Source: Dipylidium caninum (lineage: Eukaryota > Platyhelminthes > Cestoda > Cyclophyllidea > Dipylidiidae). From it: a stretch of DNA of 64,000 nucleotides. Shown piece after piece: positions 14,178 to 29,100 of this stretch. Within the stretch, counting starts at the first letter, position 1; each line of letters begins with the position of its first letter. The stretch is from contig QEYB01000282.1 of NCBI GenBank assembly GCA_017562135.1, positions 763,501-827,500 on the forward strand, written 5' to 3'. The translations under genes and the position numbers were made by a program. The notes beneath the pieces are model-generated. The model ran no database searches, was not told the DNA's origin, and saw only the letters and a list, made by a program, of their open reading frames with translations.

Positions 14178-17100
14178 GTGCCTAAAGCCTCAACGACCTA
14201 CGCCCCACTTAAAGGTGAGAATTCTGTCTAAGTAGGGTCGATGACACCTTCCTCTCCGCCTCACCGGTTTGGATACATGTCCACCTCCCCACGACCAGCC
14301 CTCTCGCCTCTCAGCTATACTCTGACGAGTCTTAGTTACACACATCCCGTACATGGTGTAAATAATTTGCGCCTTTTGAAGATGGTTGAATTGTGAGAAA
14401 ATTACAATAAGACAGACACAATACTCGTGTCGATTGTTGGCAAAAATCTAAGCGCCAAATAGCCTAGTAAGCTAAAAAGCCCGTGGCGTGAGTAGTGAAG
14501 ATAGATAAACTTCGACGCTCTCTAAGGCTGTTCTAAACGGAAGGCACACCAGGTTCATATACGCCCAGACTGCAGGCGGCAAGAAGTGAAATTACAGTGT
14601 GGCAATGACGTATTACCGAAAAGAGGGCACAGCTTCGAATGAGGTCGACCTTCATACGACAAGTGATCTTTCGACGAAATGCGTTGAATCCGTCCCCATT
14701 GAAACGCCCACTTTCGTGATGGGAAGCGGCTATGACTTCGGGAGAGTCGTCTCAGATAAAACCATTGTATAATTGGGGTTCTTGTCTCCCAGCCAATTAT
14801 TCACCAGCGATTCGGTCCCAACAACTCTGGCCATTTAACTCGCATAGTTCAACATCCTTGCCGCCTACAACGCCTTCAGATGGGAGTCGGAATCTACACC
14901 GAACTGGAACAGTGTGGCAAAAAAACAGTAGTATAACGTGTTAATAAATTCCACAAACATCATCAATCACGAGAACTCGTTTCAATGTGACCAGTAGGCG
15001 AGACCACCGTGGTTGACCAATCGAGTATAAATAAGCCAAAGTCTGAGAGCCCGAAAACGCATTACCCGGTGACCGCAGCACGCGCCCTCCTTCGGTGTGG
15101 AATCACGTGTCTAAGGCTTTACGGTCAATGGCGGCCAATTGCGCAGGTGAATGAGACAGGACGTCTTTTATGAGAACGTCCTGGCGATATGGTGGCGCTG
15201 AGATACTTTCATTAATGGCTCACATCCACCACAATTCAATTGCGCAAAAGATGACGATAACGACTATCACGTAGAAATTTAAAGTCTCATAAATGCGGCC
15301 GGGTTGGACGGTTTTGATCATCTCAACTGTGATTTTACTTTCCAGTTATAAAGGATTACAAAGAAGTCTGTAGAGAGCATACACGGATAATTAAATCAAA
15401 GCCTTGCCAAGTTGGTTTGGGGTTCCTCCGTTCACATCACTCGGTGGATTCCAGGCCCTACCACCACTCCCAAATGGTCGACCTGACCGGTCCCTCAAGA
15501 CACTTATAGCATGGAAATGGACAACTGGTAGGATAATGATGGGACGGAATAAGGCCAATCCCTCCCAAGGCCAAGAATCCAACGATCCTTGTTCGCTAAA
15601 TCAAGGAAATAAATTGGAAGAGACGAAATGGAATTATACAATTAGATCAGGTTGATAACGCTAAGGGGTGCTTCACTGTGTTTACCCGATTTTTTGTGAT
15701 TCTACCTTGAGACGAGTGACACTAGTAAAGGGACTGGCGCCTGAGATGACAACATATTGGCAAGTCCAATGTCAACAGTCTCGAATGAAATTTACCACAG
15801 TTGTCGACGCAGTTGACTAGAATGGCTTGAGACAGCATGAATGACAAAGACTTACTCACTCATCTAGCAGCTTCCAGCCATATTGCGTACTTCTTACTGT
15901 CGTCTGTTTGCTACTTTTAAACCCAATCAAAATGTGCCGGTTGAGACTCATGTGACTCGAAAATGTCTATTCTACCCGCTGGATATGAATGCCACTTTGC
16001 ACATACTCATTTGCAAAGCAAAACAGTATTTCACTGGTCTTAAGTAATTCCACCTATTTCTAGTGAAACTACATTTACCAAATCGGGACGCGTGGGGGCT
16101 TTTCCTCGGCTTTCACTTTCCTTGACTTAAAATCATAAAACCGTGACGTTTCGTTACTAATTCTTGACCAGTCCGCAGGCTTTAGCCAGTGTATTTCAAC
16201 ACATTCCAGGCAATATGACGTTTGATAGGCTCAAACAAACCACGTTCAGTGGATAAACTTCCAACGCAAGTATTACCGTCTCCCCATGAAGATGCTTATC
16301 CCTTACCTCGACTTCTGAGTAATGTGGTAGACTGCGGACAAAAGTGATAATTGTAGTGAAGGCTGGAAAGTTAAACAAGTCAAGCGTTAGACGGGGACAG
16401 GAGTGAAGATCTACTCGACAGACTTGGAAAAGCCGTGGTGAGTGAGAAGCACACCGTTGAAAACGAGGAGGACTGTTCGCCAGCAGGAAGCCCCATCGTG
16501 CTTACAACGCACGACGTCCAATGGACGCTAAACAACTAAAAGCCTTCCAAATGAGAAAACCATGGGAGAAATGAGATGCCTCTCCTTATCCCGTCTATGT
16601 CGGATTCTCCTGATGTGCTTTCACTCAATTGTTAACTACTTGCCCAACATTCGGCGGTGATTAAGTAAAAATTAGGTGGAATAATGGCCTTATCCGGTAA
16701 CTTCTAGAGAGACTATTCGTAGGAACATTTTGAGGCAAGACTGCATAAAATTGTAAGGTTACCGTGTAGCTTTTATACAAACTCTACTTTACTGAGGCTT
16801 CAAAGTAAAGGGGAGAGCATTCTTTGCGTTAATGCCAGAAGAAGAAGAAACCTGTGAACTTACTCGCGAAGGTTATTTACCAGTCGCCGAGTTGTTTCTT
16901 TGAAAGAGGGCAAAATGAGGAAACGACTGCGCCAAAATTTGAGGGCCTAGTAAACAAGAAAAAAGATTACCGTTTGTAGCCTTCCACCAAATCCGCATGA
17001 ATTTAACTGATGATTAAAAAAATATCTCAAAATTTTCGTCTTGGCCTTCATTCGTTTCCCCGTTCGCCCAAATCGAAAAAAGTGGTTTACTTCGCAGTAT

Positions 17101-20100
17101 GGATAAGAGGGTGTGGAATAATAATAAAGGCAAGGAGGAAGAGATCCATGACATGTCAGCAATCGGGTAACCAAATACGATTGCTTAGGAGGCCTGAAAT
17201 TGTCAAAAAAAGCGCACATCTAACTGGTGTGACTGAGAAGAGGAGTTACTTTATGTCCAGTCACTTGCCTCCTCTGGACCCAAAAGAACAGACGAAATGT
17301 CCTGGCAGAATCTTACGTTGACCCTGCCGTGCAAACACATTCCCACTATCCTCCGCCGAGGCGGCATGGCCTACCGCAACCGAGGGGGCAAAGGAAGACG
17401 ACCCAAAAGAGGCGTACTACTTTCCTCCAGTTGGAATGGTGAGTGATTGCGTTTAGGGCAATGTAGATGTGAATTACACAAAGAGTGGACACAGATCCTG
17501 TTCCCGTAGGGGGTCTCCGTCACCCAAGACGAGAAATTCGTGTATTTCAGCTTCTTTCAGCTTCACGGTCTAGTCGCACACACACACACGCACACACACA
17601 ACGGAGTTTATCTGTCAGGAGGGTCACGGTGCAAAAACGCTAAAAATAACAAATCTCGTGCACCGAACGCACCCGCCACCGAGTTTGGACAGAACCGCGG
17701 ACGAGGAGTGAATTTCATGACTGATGCCTTATCGCCTGGTATTCCAACATTAAAAGAAGAGAAGAGGAGGAGGAGGAGGGGAGGAGGAGGAGGAGGGAGA
17801 GGAGGAGGTGGAAAGTGTTCCCAAAATTACTCAATTTTATCTGTGGACGGAATTAAGTCAATCCTGCCAATCACCCATGTAATGGTTGCCGGTACTAATG
17901 CTCAATATAAACTGGTCGTGTGTCGGACGTTCAGATTTAATCTTAGCGGCACGTGGACTAGCAGACCGGGTTGACTGTATCCTGAGGTCGAAAAGTAAAC
18001 CGAAATTAGTTAGAAAAAAAAACAAACCCCAAAGTTGACAGTTTATCCTAAGTCCTGAGTGCCAAACCGCAGATTAGCGGTGCATGATTTGCCTCCTCGT
18101 GTCTCACGGCAAGCCCAGGAAGCATCCCGACCTTGAAGAGCAAAACCACACTTGTAAGCAACTCTGTGTGCTACCAAAAGTCTAGTGGAGTTAGCAAAGC
18201 CACTTTCCGGGCGGGGGAAGGGCGATGCAATTAAAGCAAGGCGAAAAAGTACACTTTTATAAGTGACTTGACTTAAGATGACGATGGATTTCCGCAAAAT
18301 TCGCCTAACGTTAATTCAAGAGAAGAATTAACGTGTTGCTTTTATCGGTAGCACGTTAGTCGTCAGTTGTGATTCAAATGTCAACGTCTCCCAACGACAC
18401 GCTGAAAGTGGGGCATCAGCCGGCACCAGAAGAGTTGGAAACGCAAAGGCAATTGAATTAGTCGAAATTCAAAGCGTGTGTTTTTGAGACAAAGATGTTG
18501 GCATGCCAAGGGTTTAACACTGCCTCCAGAGAAGTAGACAACAGAACTCGAGGTCGCCCTAACCTCGAGCGATAAAAGGTAAGGGGAAATGGGATGAGAC
18601 TCACAGAGAAACGGATAAGCGGTTCTTTTCCAGTCGAGACTTATTCAATGGTACCTTTTCACCAATATCTATCTGTGCTCCCTCCGACTCGCACATAGGA
18701 AATAAGCAAATTTTTCCACATCCTAACTTTGGGTAAGTAAGACACACAAATTCTAACCGAATTAATTTCACTTAACATTTGATGGGATTTTAAACGAACG
18801 ACCAGATAAACTACCAGATTGCATCTAAAATGCGTGTCAACAAGCACATTTGTTACGGACTTCTGGAAGTTAAAAGTTTTTAAAACCAAAAGTACATATT
18901 CTTTTTTGGTCACCTCCTCTGAAAGTGGGCAAGGAGATGACACAACGACAGGGGCACAAAAAATAGACACAAGTCAGGCAGAGAACAACCTCGGACCCTC
19001 CGACCCACTTTTTTTATTTTCTAACTGAACTTTGTCGTTCTGTAAGTACTTCTTTGACAAGTGGTGATTTAGGGGACGGTGTCACTGCACAACAACGTCC
19101 ACTCCAAAAGTGGTGCGATTTTTGTCTTTCGGGCCCCAGAACAGACAGAAAATCGTGGTTTAAACTCCCGCCACGGATGATGCGGAAGCAAGTGCATGAA
19201 AACACCCGTGAGAGGCTGCTTCCGAAGTAGTGAGGATCATCATGGTTGGTAGCATCTCTCAGAAACGACATACCCTTTCGCGTAAGCCGCGCGAGGATTC
19301 ATCAAAGACGGTTTCGCTATGTCTTCACGTAATTTGGGGGAAGGGAGTGGTTGCAAATGCGTGTGTTTCGGTTAGACTCCTGGGCATAGAGAGAATTAGT
19401 AATGTCGTCGTAATTCAAAAGACAAGGTAGAGGTTGATGGAGGTCGGGAATTTCCGGAAACAGGAGCACACACACACACGCACACACGATCGGTGCTGCT
19501 TCGTGCCCATCTGTGTCTAGTGCATTTTGGTGGAGGGGAGAGATTTTGCATAGCGTTTGGCCGGATTTTGAGATAGATGCACACGCACACGTAACAAATA
19601 CAAAAAGATAAAGGTTGGAAAATGAAGGTAGAGGGCTTTAGTCTCCCAGAGGCTGCAACGTCCGAAAGCAGAAAGAACATTTACAATAATACCCTCTTGA
19701 AGGGGATTCGTTAGAGGGCCATCTACAAAAGCATTTAGCAGTCTAAAGCATAAGACACACAGACGTCTATCGGGAAGACACGTTTACACACGATAATCTG
19801 AGTGTACGAACGGATGCGGTGCACGCGCGTAACAGAAGTACTGCACTCACGGTACGTCACAGTTAGACGATTTGTGATGTTAGGTAAACGACGCCAAGAA
19901 GGGGTGTTCAACTGACTACAATGATGCTTGTCCGCACCGGGATAAACACAAACGTACGTGTGTTTTTGTTGAGCACGCATCGTGACGTTAAAGTGGAGCA
20001 ATCAAGGACACGAAATCAACGGTTCTCGGGAGATTTGACGTATCTGCAACACAATAACTTACCAAGCACCCGAATCCCCTGACCACCAGCACACAACACG

Positions 20101-23100
20101 CTAGCAATCAACTCGGTGTTTTTACATTCCACTGGAAAGGATTGCTAAGGTACTCCAACCATCGCTCCTTCAGCAGTTTCCGTTTCCTGCTATACGTCCC
20201 TGTGAAAGTGGAAGCATTTCGCCACATCTCATGTCTGCGATGTTGACATCCCCACTCTCTTCGGGGCCCATTCGCCAGTTGTCAGTTATCCTTGAGCTTT
20301 CCTCTTTACAAACAAATGATACTTCTGTCTGTTTGTGTTTGGTGGTCTTACTTCAATCCAGCATTGCGAGTACCGAAAACAGCCTTCTTCCCTCTCCGCA
20401 CACGACTTCGCGCATCCTAATGAGTGGAATAGCAACCATGTCCAGCCTCACCCACATCGAAGTGACACGACCTCTTCGTCTCCGTTGCAGTCTTGCGAAT
20501 CAACTGTGTTTGTTAAAGTCGGAGTCAAGAGTGAACTCAGGTGACGTTGATGCAGTGATCCGTTGACCTCGTGTCTCATACATACCGTTTGATTGTCGTG
20601 TCTTCCTTCCCCACATCTGTCTTTTTCGCTCGGATTACGCGACTAGTCTTCTATGTCCCTTCCTCAATGCATGAGAGCGTCACAAGACTGGTTGGCAATC
20701 CACATTGGAACAAACTGCTGTCCAGTTGGCAGTTGGTTTGGGTGTATCGGGAGGTATCGGGAGGTATCGGGAGGTATCGGGAGGGCAATCCATTCAGGGG
20801 GATACGTGGAGCAGCAACAGCAGTGTCCACCGACTGCCTCGTTCACCTAGTATCAACAGACCTTTAACAATCACGAGTTTCAGATTACTTCTGCTTCAAG
20901 AAGTCCTTTCCCATACGCTGTTTCTTTATTTCGTCCACTTGCGTGCGTTGAAATTTCCCCCGCCCCTCCCTCGCCCGACAACACAAACTCCCCCCACCCC
21001 ACCCCCACCCACCCCCTCCGAGACTCGTCCTCTTGACCCCACTTTGCAGACACCGTTAGAAGTCGTTAATCTACACAAAATCCATCACTTCCTCTTCCTC
21101 TTCCTCTTCCGCATCCTCTTCCGCATCCTCATAGCCATGGTCATAATCATCATCATGGTAAAGATAAGGGTCATCATTATTGGCGTCATTATCGTTGTAA
21201 TTGCCGCCATCACTGTCATCATCGTCTTTTTCATCTTCACCATCACAGTTATCTGCGGCCATGCCTGCGTACTCCATGCCAGTCCACTTGACCAAAGCGA
21301 GTAGATGGAAGTTGGGTGATGTCTTCCTCCCTCAGCCTCGAATCACTTCAGTCCCCTACTAATTGGGCAAACAAACAGCTCATTTTGATTTCGCAGAGGT
21401 TGTCAAGATTCCCCGTCCCACACCAACTAGCCCAGTACTCCCTCCCACCGATCCCTCACTTTCTTTTGGTTGCTGCTGACCAGGCTTGAAGAGGACTTCT
21501 TGACCGACACTGCTCACAGCACTCGATGCAGTGGACGATGTGAAGCAGTGCCCAAGTACGTGACAGAGGTGGGCCACGACTCGAACCTAGTAACCGGTCG
21601 TGCACCCGAGACGATTCAACGTGAAGATATACGCGGATTCACAGTCACTAACACTCTTCCGACCGCCGTCTACTTTTCACTGCACTCCAAGAACATTTGA
21701 AGAGCAATAAACCGTGAGGATAAAAAGGACACTCCAGAAAAGTAAACATGTTCGGAGGACCGTGACACGTTGCTTAATGACCCAGGAGTCGGAGATTAAA
21801 AAGTTGGAGCCGGCAGGAGGGCGATCTTTTAGTCCACAAAAAGGGTGCTAGTCGGTGCTTGGGAGGAGGGGTACGCAAGTTAACAAGACAGTCAATAACT
21901 TTGATGTATCTGTCATCGTGAGAATATAGCCAAGAGACTAGGAATGGAAAGAGAGTCTGCACTATGATGCACATCCGAGTAGGTGTTACACAAATTGAGT
22001 CTTTTAATTAACAGATTTCACTTAAATGCAGTCACAATGAAAGCGGATGGTGCACGAAATGTACCCACTACCGAGCATGCAGATTTAGTACCCTGAGTAT
22101 TGTTGGCTAAAAGGCCACAAATTTAGTCAAATGTACTGGGATTCGGCGATGCCCAGGCCTGGTGGAAACTCACTCACTGCTATTTGCTACACCCGCCTAT
22201 TGGATGCGTGGGTAGCATCGCTATGGTTTAAAAGTGAGATTGGTGGAAGAAACCTTATCACTGCATAATACTCCGTAATACTCTCGTCTGCATAAATTCT
22301 TTCAACGCCAAATTCGACTTATCATGCAGAATTTTGGGAGAATTTTGAGGTGAAGAAGAGGTGATTGAACCCACCGATGAGAGTTCGTAGGACTCATTGA
22401 CCCCATGAGTTGCCACAAGATTATCCAAGTAGCTCCAATTGAAAGCCCACACCAAACGATTCATGAAGGTGATCTCCATTGGGTAGTAGGCTGGGCTATC
22501 TGGCACCTGCAGCACATAACGGTACGTGCTCGTGTAATTTTCTATCCTCTGTGCACGTCTACAATGAACGAGGAGTAGTTAGGAAGGGGGCGAATTAGCA
22601 AGAAGTCAAACTCCGTCTATGAAGCGTAATGTTGTTACGACCAGTTTCTTCTATGCCGCTCCTCACTCAAGTACCACAGCCACAAATGACCCTATTTTAA
22701 AGGTCAATGAGGGGAAGGAGATGGAGAGGAAGCGGCGTGAATCACTCGGTCAGGTCGGTTAAAAGATGTATAGGCAAATATTAGCTATTACTGATTGTTT
22801 TTTGAAGATAAAGCTTGCTGTCTCGACTTTTTGTTTGCAGCATCAAATATATTTTCATTGGTCAGGGAGAAGGACATGGTTTAGGATCACAGAGGCACAT
22901 TTTGGTGCTCAATACTGCCTAATACAGTTTAAGCCTCGCGCAAGTCAAATTCTGGTGGGTGAGATTCTCCTCTTACGTACATTAAGGGAAGTCATAAAGA
23001 GAGGGAAAGTTACTTGGCGTGATATTTGGTAATTGTGATTGTATCGTCCGGTTGAAGCGTCAGAGAGTGGAAGAGGGAACCCATGCTCAAACGATAGTTG

Positions 23101-26100
23101 GTCGGTTTCTGTAAGGACAACAAAACGCCACACTTAAGGACACTCAGGCGCATCACTAAGTTGGTCGTCTCAGAGCAACAAGTGTAAGCACAACCGCGAT
23201 TGACCTAAAATGAAAATGAGGAGAAGGGGATGACTTCATGTTTGCATTGAGTGAAAATAGGATGAAGGAGTAAGGACGTTAAAATCATAGCGGTGATGGT
23301 GGGTAGCAACAACTGGATGTTGGTGTTGGTTGTCAAATCACAACAGGACTGAAATATTAAGTCTGAGAAGTCAATTACTTTAGAATATTAGAGGAAGTGT
23401 TTTGTATAATTTGAACTTTGCCAACGAAATCAATCTAGCAATGATGGAATATTGCAAGTAAGCCAGATTAAACGTCAAAATGTGGGGATTGCATAACGTT
23501 ATACCTGAGGATTTGGCCATATGGTTAACTTAAGCTACCTTACAAGAAATGAGCAATCAAACCATTAAACATCCCTGAAAAACTGGCCCTAGCTGTATTG
23601 AGTCCACTTCACACGGCTTTTGCATAAGCAGCCGGCGGACAACGATGACAACGTCCGCGTAGGGCTGCGTATACGTGCAATCACAGGCCGAGACAATCAA
23701 ATCCACCAGTTAACACCTGTATAACTCGTCCCTCAATTTACCATGCCTTCCCCCGCCCATTTCCCTTAAATTGAGTTTCTAGTGAAATGTCCCATTTTGA
23801 TTACAGAGTGGGCGAGTTTAAAAATCCGTTCTAGTCGTCTCTTAATGTAGAAGCCCAATTTAGTGATAGCAGTGTCGAAAATCCCAATGGATGGTCAGTC
23901 TCCCTGTAAAACTGTGGCTTATGTGTAATCTACGCAACTCCACCTCCAGGCGCCCTGAATTAGCAACTCAAACACAAATGATACTATTCACAGTAGAGAT
24001 AGGTGAGGTTAATCACTACACCCGAGATAAGAAGAAGAAATTTTCAAGTCAAACGCAGAAGTGGCTTTTTCACCTACACCCAGTCTCGTCAATCGAGCTG
24101 TCTGGAGACAGCATGAATTTGTACATGAGCGAGTGCGATCTACCCTCTCGAATTTGCATATATTTAAAGTCTGCAGTTGTGTGCTACGTATTTCACAGCC
24201 GGAAATAGGAAACTTCGATGGTGTTGCAGACAGGAATAAAACCATTACGCCCACCCTCCCACTTCCCCAGTCTTTACAGCCTCATAACAAGGTAGATAAG
24301 TTGGAAGGCCCCAGAATGTGCCAACCTCACCATTAGTACTTAAAAGATGTGTGTCTTCGCCTCCAATGAATGTTAAACAAGAGTGAATGAACAGTTGGTG
24401 CATTGCCCGAGCCAATGCTCGTATGGCTTGTCAGGCCATTAGATCTATTTCATTCGCTCGCTGTCCCAACCAAAGTCTTTTCTCTGTCATACGCTAACAG
24501 TCGAGTGTGTAAGACAAAGGTATTAAGAAAAAAATATATAATGCAAAAATCTCACCAATAATACCCGACTACTCTGCAGATAACCTCAACTTGGCTGTTA
24601 ACAATGTTTTAATTGGAGCTACCTGTGGAAGACGTGGTCATTATTACTCCTTATTGTGCTGTATCAACTCCATCCCAGTAGGCTTAATCATTTTGTCTGT
24701 CTCTAGTTGGAAAGCCTTTCCAGAGGATTACCGATTCCGTTGCTAAAACTTATCACACCTTTAGCCCTTTTCCCCGTTAGCGAGGTCTGCTCAGCACCGC
24801 ACTACCAACCTCTTCTATGGCTGTCTACCAAAATGACCACACCAGTCTGCCTAACATAGAACACTTCCAGCATTCGCCTAACATCGTGACAACGGGGGGT
24901 TGAGAAGTACAAACACAAAGGAGTGGCTGCCCTAGCGGTTCGAGTGAAGGCGTGTGTGAAGGTTACAGAATCAAGATGCTCGTTCAAACAAAATTGTTCT
25001 TTTTTACTTATGATTACACGATCATTGAAATACGATGAGAAAAGTGTGAATTCTAGCCCAGAGGGCAAAAATACCTGCTGCCAATTATTTTTTTACAACA
25101 CAAGTAAACATAATTGCGCTTACTATTAGTAGCAATAAATTCTCGATGCTGCTTTTTGTAGAGCCACAAAAAAGTATACCTACGTTACTTGGCCATAAAA
25201 AAAATGTTAAGAGAGGTTAGTGCTATGTCATGAGCGCAGCGTCAGAAACAGTTTGAACACGCACCACTTTGACGATGTTGGTGCCTTCATCGCCTCTTCC
25301 CTCCATCCCTCCTCTCTATCTTTCCCTTTCCCTTCTCTCTACCTCCTCCTCCTCCATTTGTGGAATATTTCACGTGTTAATAATACCAATTTCTCAGCTG
25401 ACGTACCTCATGAAGACGAAAAGTTTATGTCAGTGGGCGAGAAACAGGCGTTCGGTCGAAAAAAACGATACAAATGACTGTTTCATAGGGGGCGTAAATA
25501 GATGAATGGAACGGTAGGTAAGACTAATGAGGGGAAAAGGAGGGAGTGAAGAGGAGAAATGCAGTGGCCCCCCCCCTTCTAACTCACTTTAATTTTGTGA
25601 TTTGAATCGCGGATTGTTCACTACACGACCTTGATAAACGCGACTACCTGCCCGGAGCGGTTTATTGAAGGGTATCCAAGTAATGTCACACCACAACGAG
25701 CTTTCTTGCTTCGTCCCGCCTGACAACCCATGACTAGTGCTAGTTTTGTCGAAATCTCATTGCCCGGTACATTTGACGTGCTCTTGAACAAATTTTGCGA
25801 GTTTAAAAGCATATGCTTATTAAGGCTTGCCAAGTGAAATTAGTCTTTTAACTTCTCCTGAAATATCCTGCTAGAATAAGGTTTTTGGGGACCGAGAGTT
25901 GAACTACCGTAGTGTTAAAAGTTGGGAGTTAAAGGAAAAGGAGGGATCAGTTTTTGAATAATGCATGCTTCAAGCGGGAAGGAATAGACAAGGTAGAAGT
26001 GGAGTAGTACCAGAAAATACATTGCTAAATGTGCTTGTTAATGCGGTACGCCATGTTTTTTTTGGTAATCTGCACAAGTGCCATGAGTAATAAGCCTGTC

Positions 26101-29100
26101 TGTCGTATGGAGCAACTAAAAATGTTAATAAATGTTACAGAAGGAGGTCAAACCCACGCGCAAAGGACACATTTCGTTTATTTATGGTTTAGTTTCTTTA
26201 CAATAAAACCACTTATAGACTCCTTTTGACATTGTAGCGAATGCGATTATTCTCTAGAATAATGTTATTTTTGTTTTTTGAAGGAACGTATTCCACTTCG
26301 CCTGCACCACACTAACGACGGTCTCCCACCATTCGCCTGGACATCAAAACTGTAATGGCATTCGAATCTCCTTTTTGGTTCAACGAAAAAAAACTTGTAT
26401 GTATCAGTTGGGTTAAGACCCTCCTCTACATGATGAGCGATTTCCCTCGCGCTCTGTAGCGCCCACTTTATTAAAAATAATCGTAAGGTGGCGATCAAGT
26501 GAAAAGACCATGAAGTGTCACATATTTGTGATGTACGCAACTAGTTGGTAAAGTACCAAAACGTCAAAGACTGATGATAAAAACTCCGCAGATAGTTTAT
26601 ATGTGAATCCATTTCAAGTCTCTGAAAAACACACTTGTTTGGTTAAGTAACTTTTAAAAAGAGTCCGAGTTGGTGAGAAGTTTTAACCTGAAATATCCGC
26701 TAGGCATGTGATTGAACTCGGTGTCATTGTCCATAAAGAATCAAAAGCGAACACCTTAATGCTAGGGAGGACTCCAGTTAAGTGATAGCAGCAGTCACGC
26801 AACATTTTAATGAGTGATGCGAGTGTTGATTGCGCAACACTTGTGGTCCTGTCGAATCACCCAACAATGAAGGGCCACTTTTTGACATTACCCGGTTTCT
26901 TCAACCTTGACAACTACAGGGGTAGACTACTCTAGAAGCTATTATAGTGAAGAACCACATTTCACTGTTCTTTTTTATCATATCTGTTTCAAAATACCAT
27001 AATTCAGGGGTTTGCGTTCTAGATTCTTCGAGTAAGAGGCTTCTTACCCTGTGTTAAGCTTTTATATTTTATAACACAAACACGTTTCACAAAAAGTCAA
27101 CTTCTGTCCTTCATGGTTGACTCGCTCTCTTCCAATTATAGAATTTAAGATTAATGAAATGGTAAAATGCATTTTGAATTATTTTTGTGTACGCGGACGT
27201 TTTCCTCCCCGCCCGCAGGGTTTGTCGACCTACCACATTCCTTATTCCACTTTGTGATTACTTTGACTAATTAAGAGGAGACTCGAAGTCCCACACTATC
27301 CTGCAGCAAATTTTCACCCAAAAAAGGCTAGTTACTTTAATTGCATATTCGTAAACGGAGAGGTGTGGGTACAAAGTATCCATTGATAAGTGGATTGTGT
27401 GAGCCACATACTTCTGGCTTTAACGATAAAGGCAGTGAAGGTTAGGCCTTGTTAACTATACAACTTATCCTCCACTATATCGGCCTTTCTAGACATTTGG
27501 CAATCATTTCTTGAAACACTTCGACTCCTGCGCCCACTCCACTATCAGCTACTTTACACTAGTTACCTTGCCTCGAAGTCTCGGCCAAGGCCCATTTACA
27601 ATAATCGTGAAGGGAACTACTCACGATGATCTTACAAAATTCATACACCTCTACACATTGCATAAGGCAAAATATGCAGGCGGGTGGGGAGGATGAAAAG
27701 GCAGCGAAGTGAGAGGGAAGAAATGAGGCCAAGTAGTTTTGGTAAATAGAGTGTTACTGTCAACTAACTACTTCTCCATCGAGTGAACTCGTCACGAAAA
27801 CACCGTCTGGTTTTCAGTAAGGCCATTCAAATGAATCACTGGGACGGAGAAGGTGTCTACAAAATTTACTATACGCGAGTCAAGGCCTGTCTATTACCCG
27901 TCGCCTAATGAGTCGGACTTACTCGAAATTCAAGATGGAAGTGGTTGCCGCTGTTACTCATTTCTGCCAAAATATGATAGAAGGAAAAAAGGTGTATCAG
28001 TGCGGTCTCCCATAAAAGAACAGCGGATGGAAGTTGGTGACTGGTCGGTAATGGGGAATGAGAGAGAGGATGAGGAGAGCCAACGAGGGCCTTGTTATGA
28101 TTATACAGTACGTAGAGTCCGTCATAAATCAACCACACACATATATGCATGCACATACACACACACGCGCCCAGCCATGCGACGATGATGTCTGCGAAAA
28201 TGGAGGTCCTTCGACTATGAATCATTGGAGAAAGGCGGCCATCCCCCCTCCCCCCTTTATCAGCGCGGCTATGTGATGTTCCACGCTCGCCAGAACCACG
28301 AAAGTGGTCAACAGGGAAGTTGGAAGCTAAAACGCTGTCTATAACTCTTGAATTAGCCTAAATGCTTGAGTGATTGAAAAACGTTACGCTGCAGCATATT
28401 TTTTGAGTTTATACTGATATATTATGAGTCGACATTTTACCAGCCCTGATCACTGTTTTATTAAAGGGATTAAAATCTCCTTTAGTGTCTCAGTTCGCTG
28501 TCTTCCGGGGATACTTAGCCTGTCAGCGCGAAAAACACCTCGCAAAGAAAAGGTCACCTCTGCCCTGCCGTAATTTCTCGCATTCACAAATTGAGTGACC
28601 GCAGTTCGGCTTTAAGGAATCATTGTGTAGAGTCCTTCATTAAACTCCAAAGCTTACATAAAACGGGGTATGAACAATCCTCAGACCATCTTCGCCTTTG
28701 GCGATAGTAAAATGAGCACGTGAAGAATTTGCGTAAGCATTACCCTAACGCGAGCTTTTCGCCTCACTCCCACAAAAACGCTTGTCTGGAAATACTATAT
28801 GCCGACGGCGACAAAAGTGTACACTCGACATGATCTCAGCTCGATATATGAGAAGGTGTGACATTTCGTTGCACGGATCAACACGTTGATTGTCAGTGTC
28901 GCAAAACGTGTTCTCTACCTATTTATGCCAGCTACTCGATAGTACAAAGCCGTGCTGCAGAAAGGAGGCTTCGAGTCCTAAGTAATAAAAAAAGTTCGAG
29001 AATGGCAATTACACCTTAATCAACGGAGATAATGGCAAGTGGTGCTCAAACAACGGAGCAGCGACCCGAGTGGGTAAGCGGTAAATCAAACTCGATTCCA

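Larger units (their letters stand above)
14063..20149. other. DEPDC5 intron 25, left part, with simple repeats
   Basis: Part of an 8.2-kb intron. It contains a CT tract (14145-14174), a CA tract (17576-17602), a GGA/GAG purine tract (17758-17812) and a CA tract (19467-19488). I found no coding segment with conserved motifs on either strand. Confidence 0.6.
20150..21893 (+). repeat. Composite repeat, long copy
   Basis: The sequence recurs in reverse complement at 44395-45395. The first ~430 bases of the two copies are almost identical; in the 336-base frame at 20231-20566 the predicted 111-residue products differ at one residue (R/L). Further right the match is interrupted by small indels, a variable 10-bp tandem repeat (20744-20784), and two stretches present only here (about 20790-21280 and 21390-21660), then resumes through an AATAAA-containing block (21704-21709) to about 21893. 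I see no reverse transcriptase, transposase, long terminal repeat or clear target-site duplication. It could be a non-autonomous retroelement, a processed transcript of a non-coding gene, or a recent segmental duplication. It lies in DEPDC5 intron 25, antisense to that gene. Confidence 0.8.

Noticed and set aside
17540..17974. 144-codon plus-strand gene
   Set aside because: The frame is kept open mainly by CA and GGA simple repeats, giving His/Thr and Arg/Gly runs.
23164..23200. tRNA-like or other structured RNA fragments in the introns
   Set aside because: Scattered GTTCGA-like pieces occur, but I could not build a cloverleaf with matching arms anywhere in the window.
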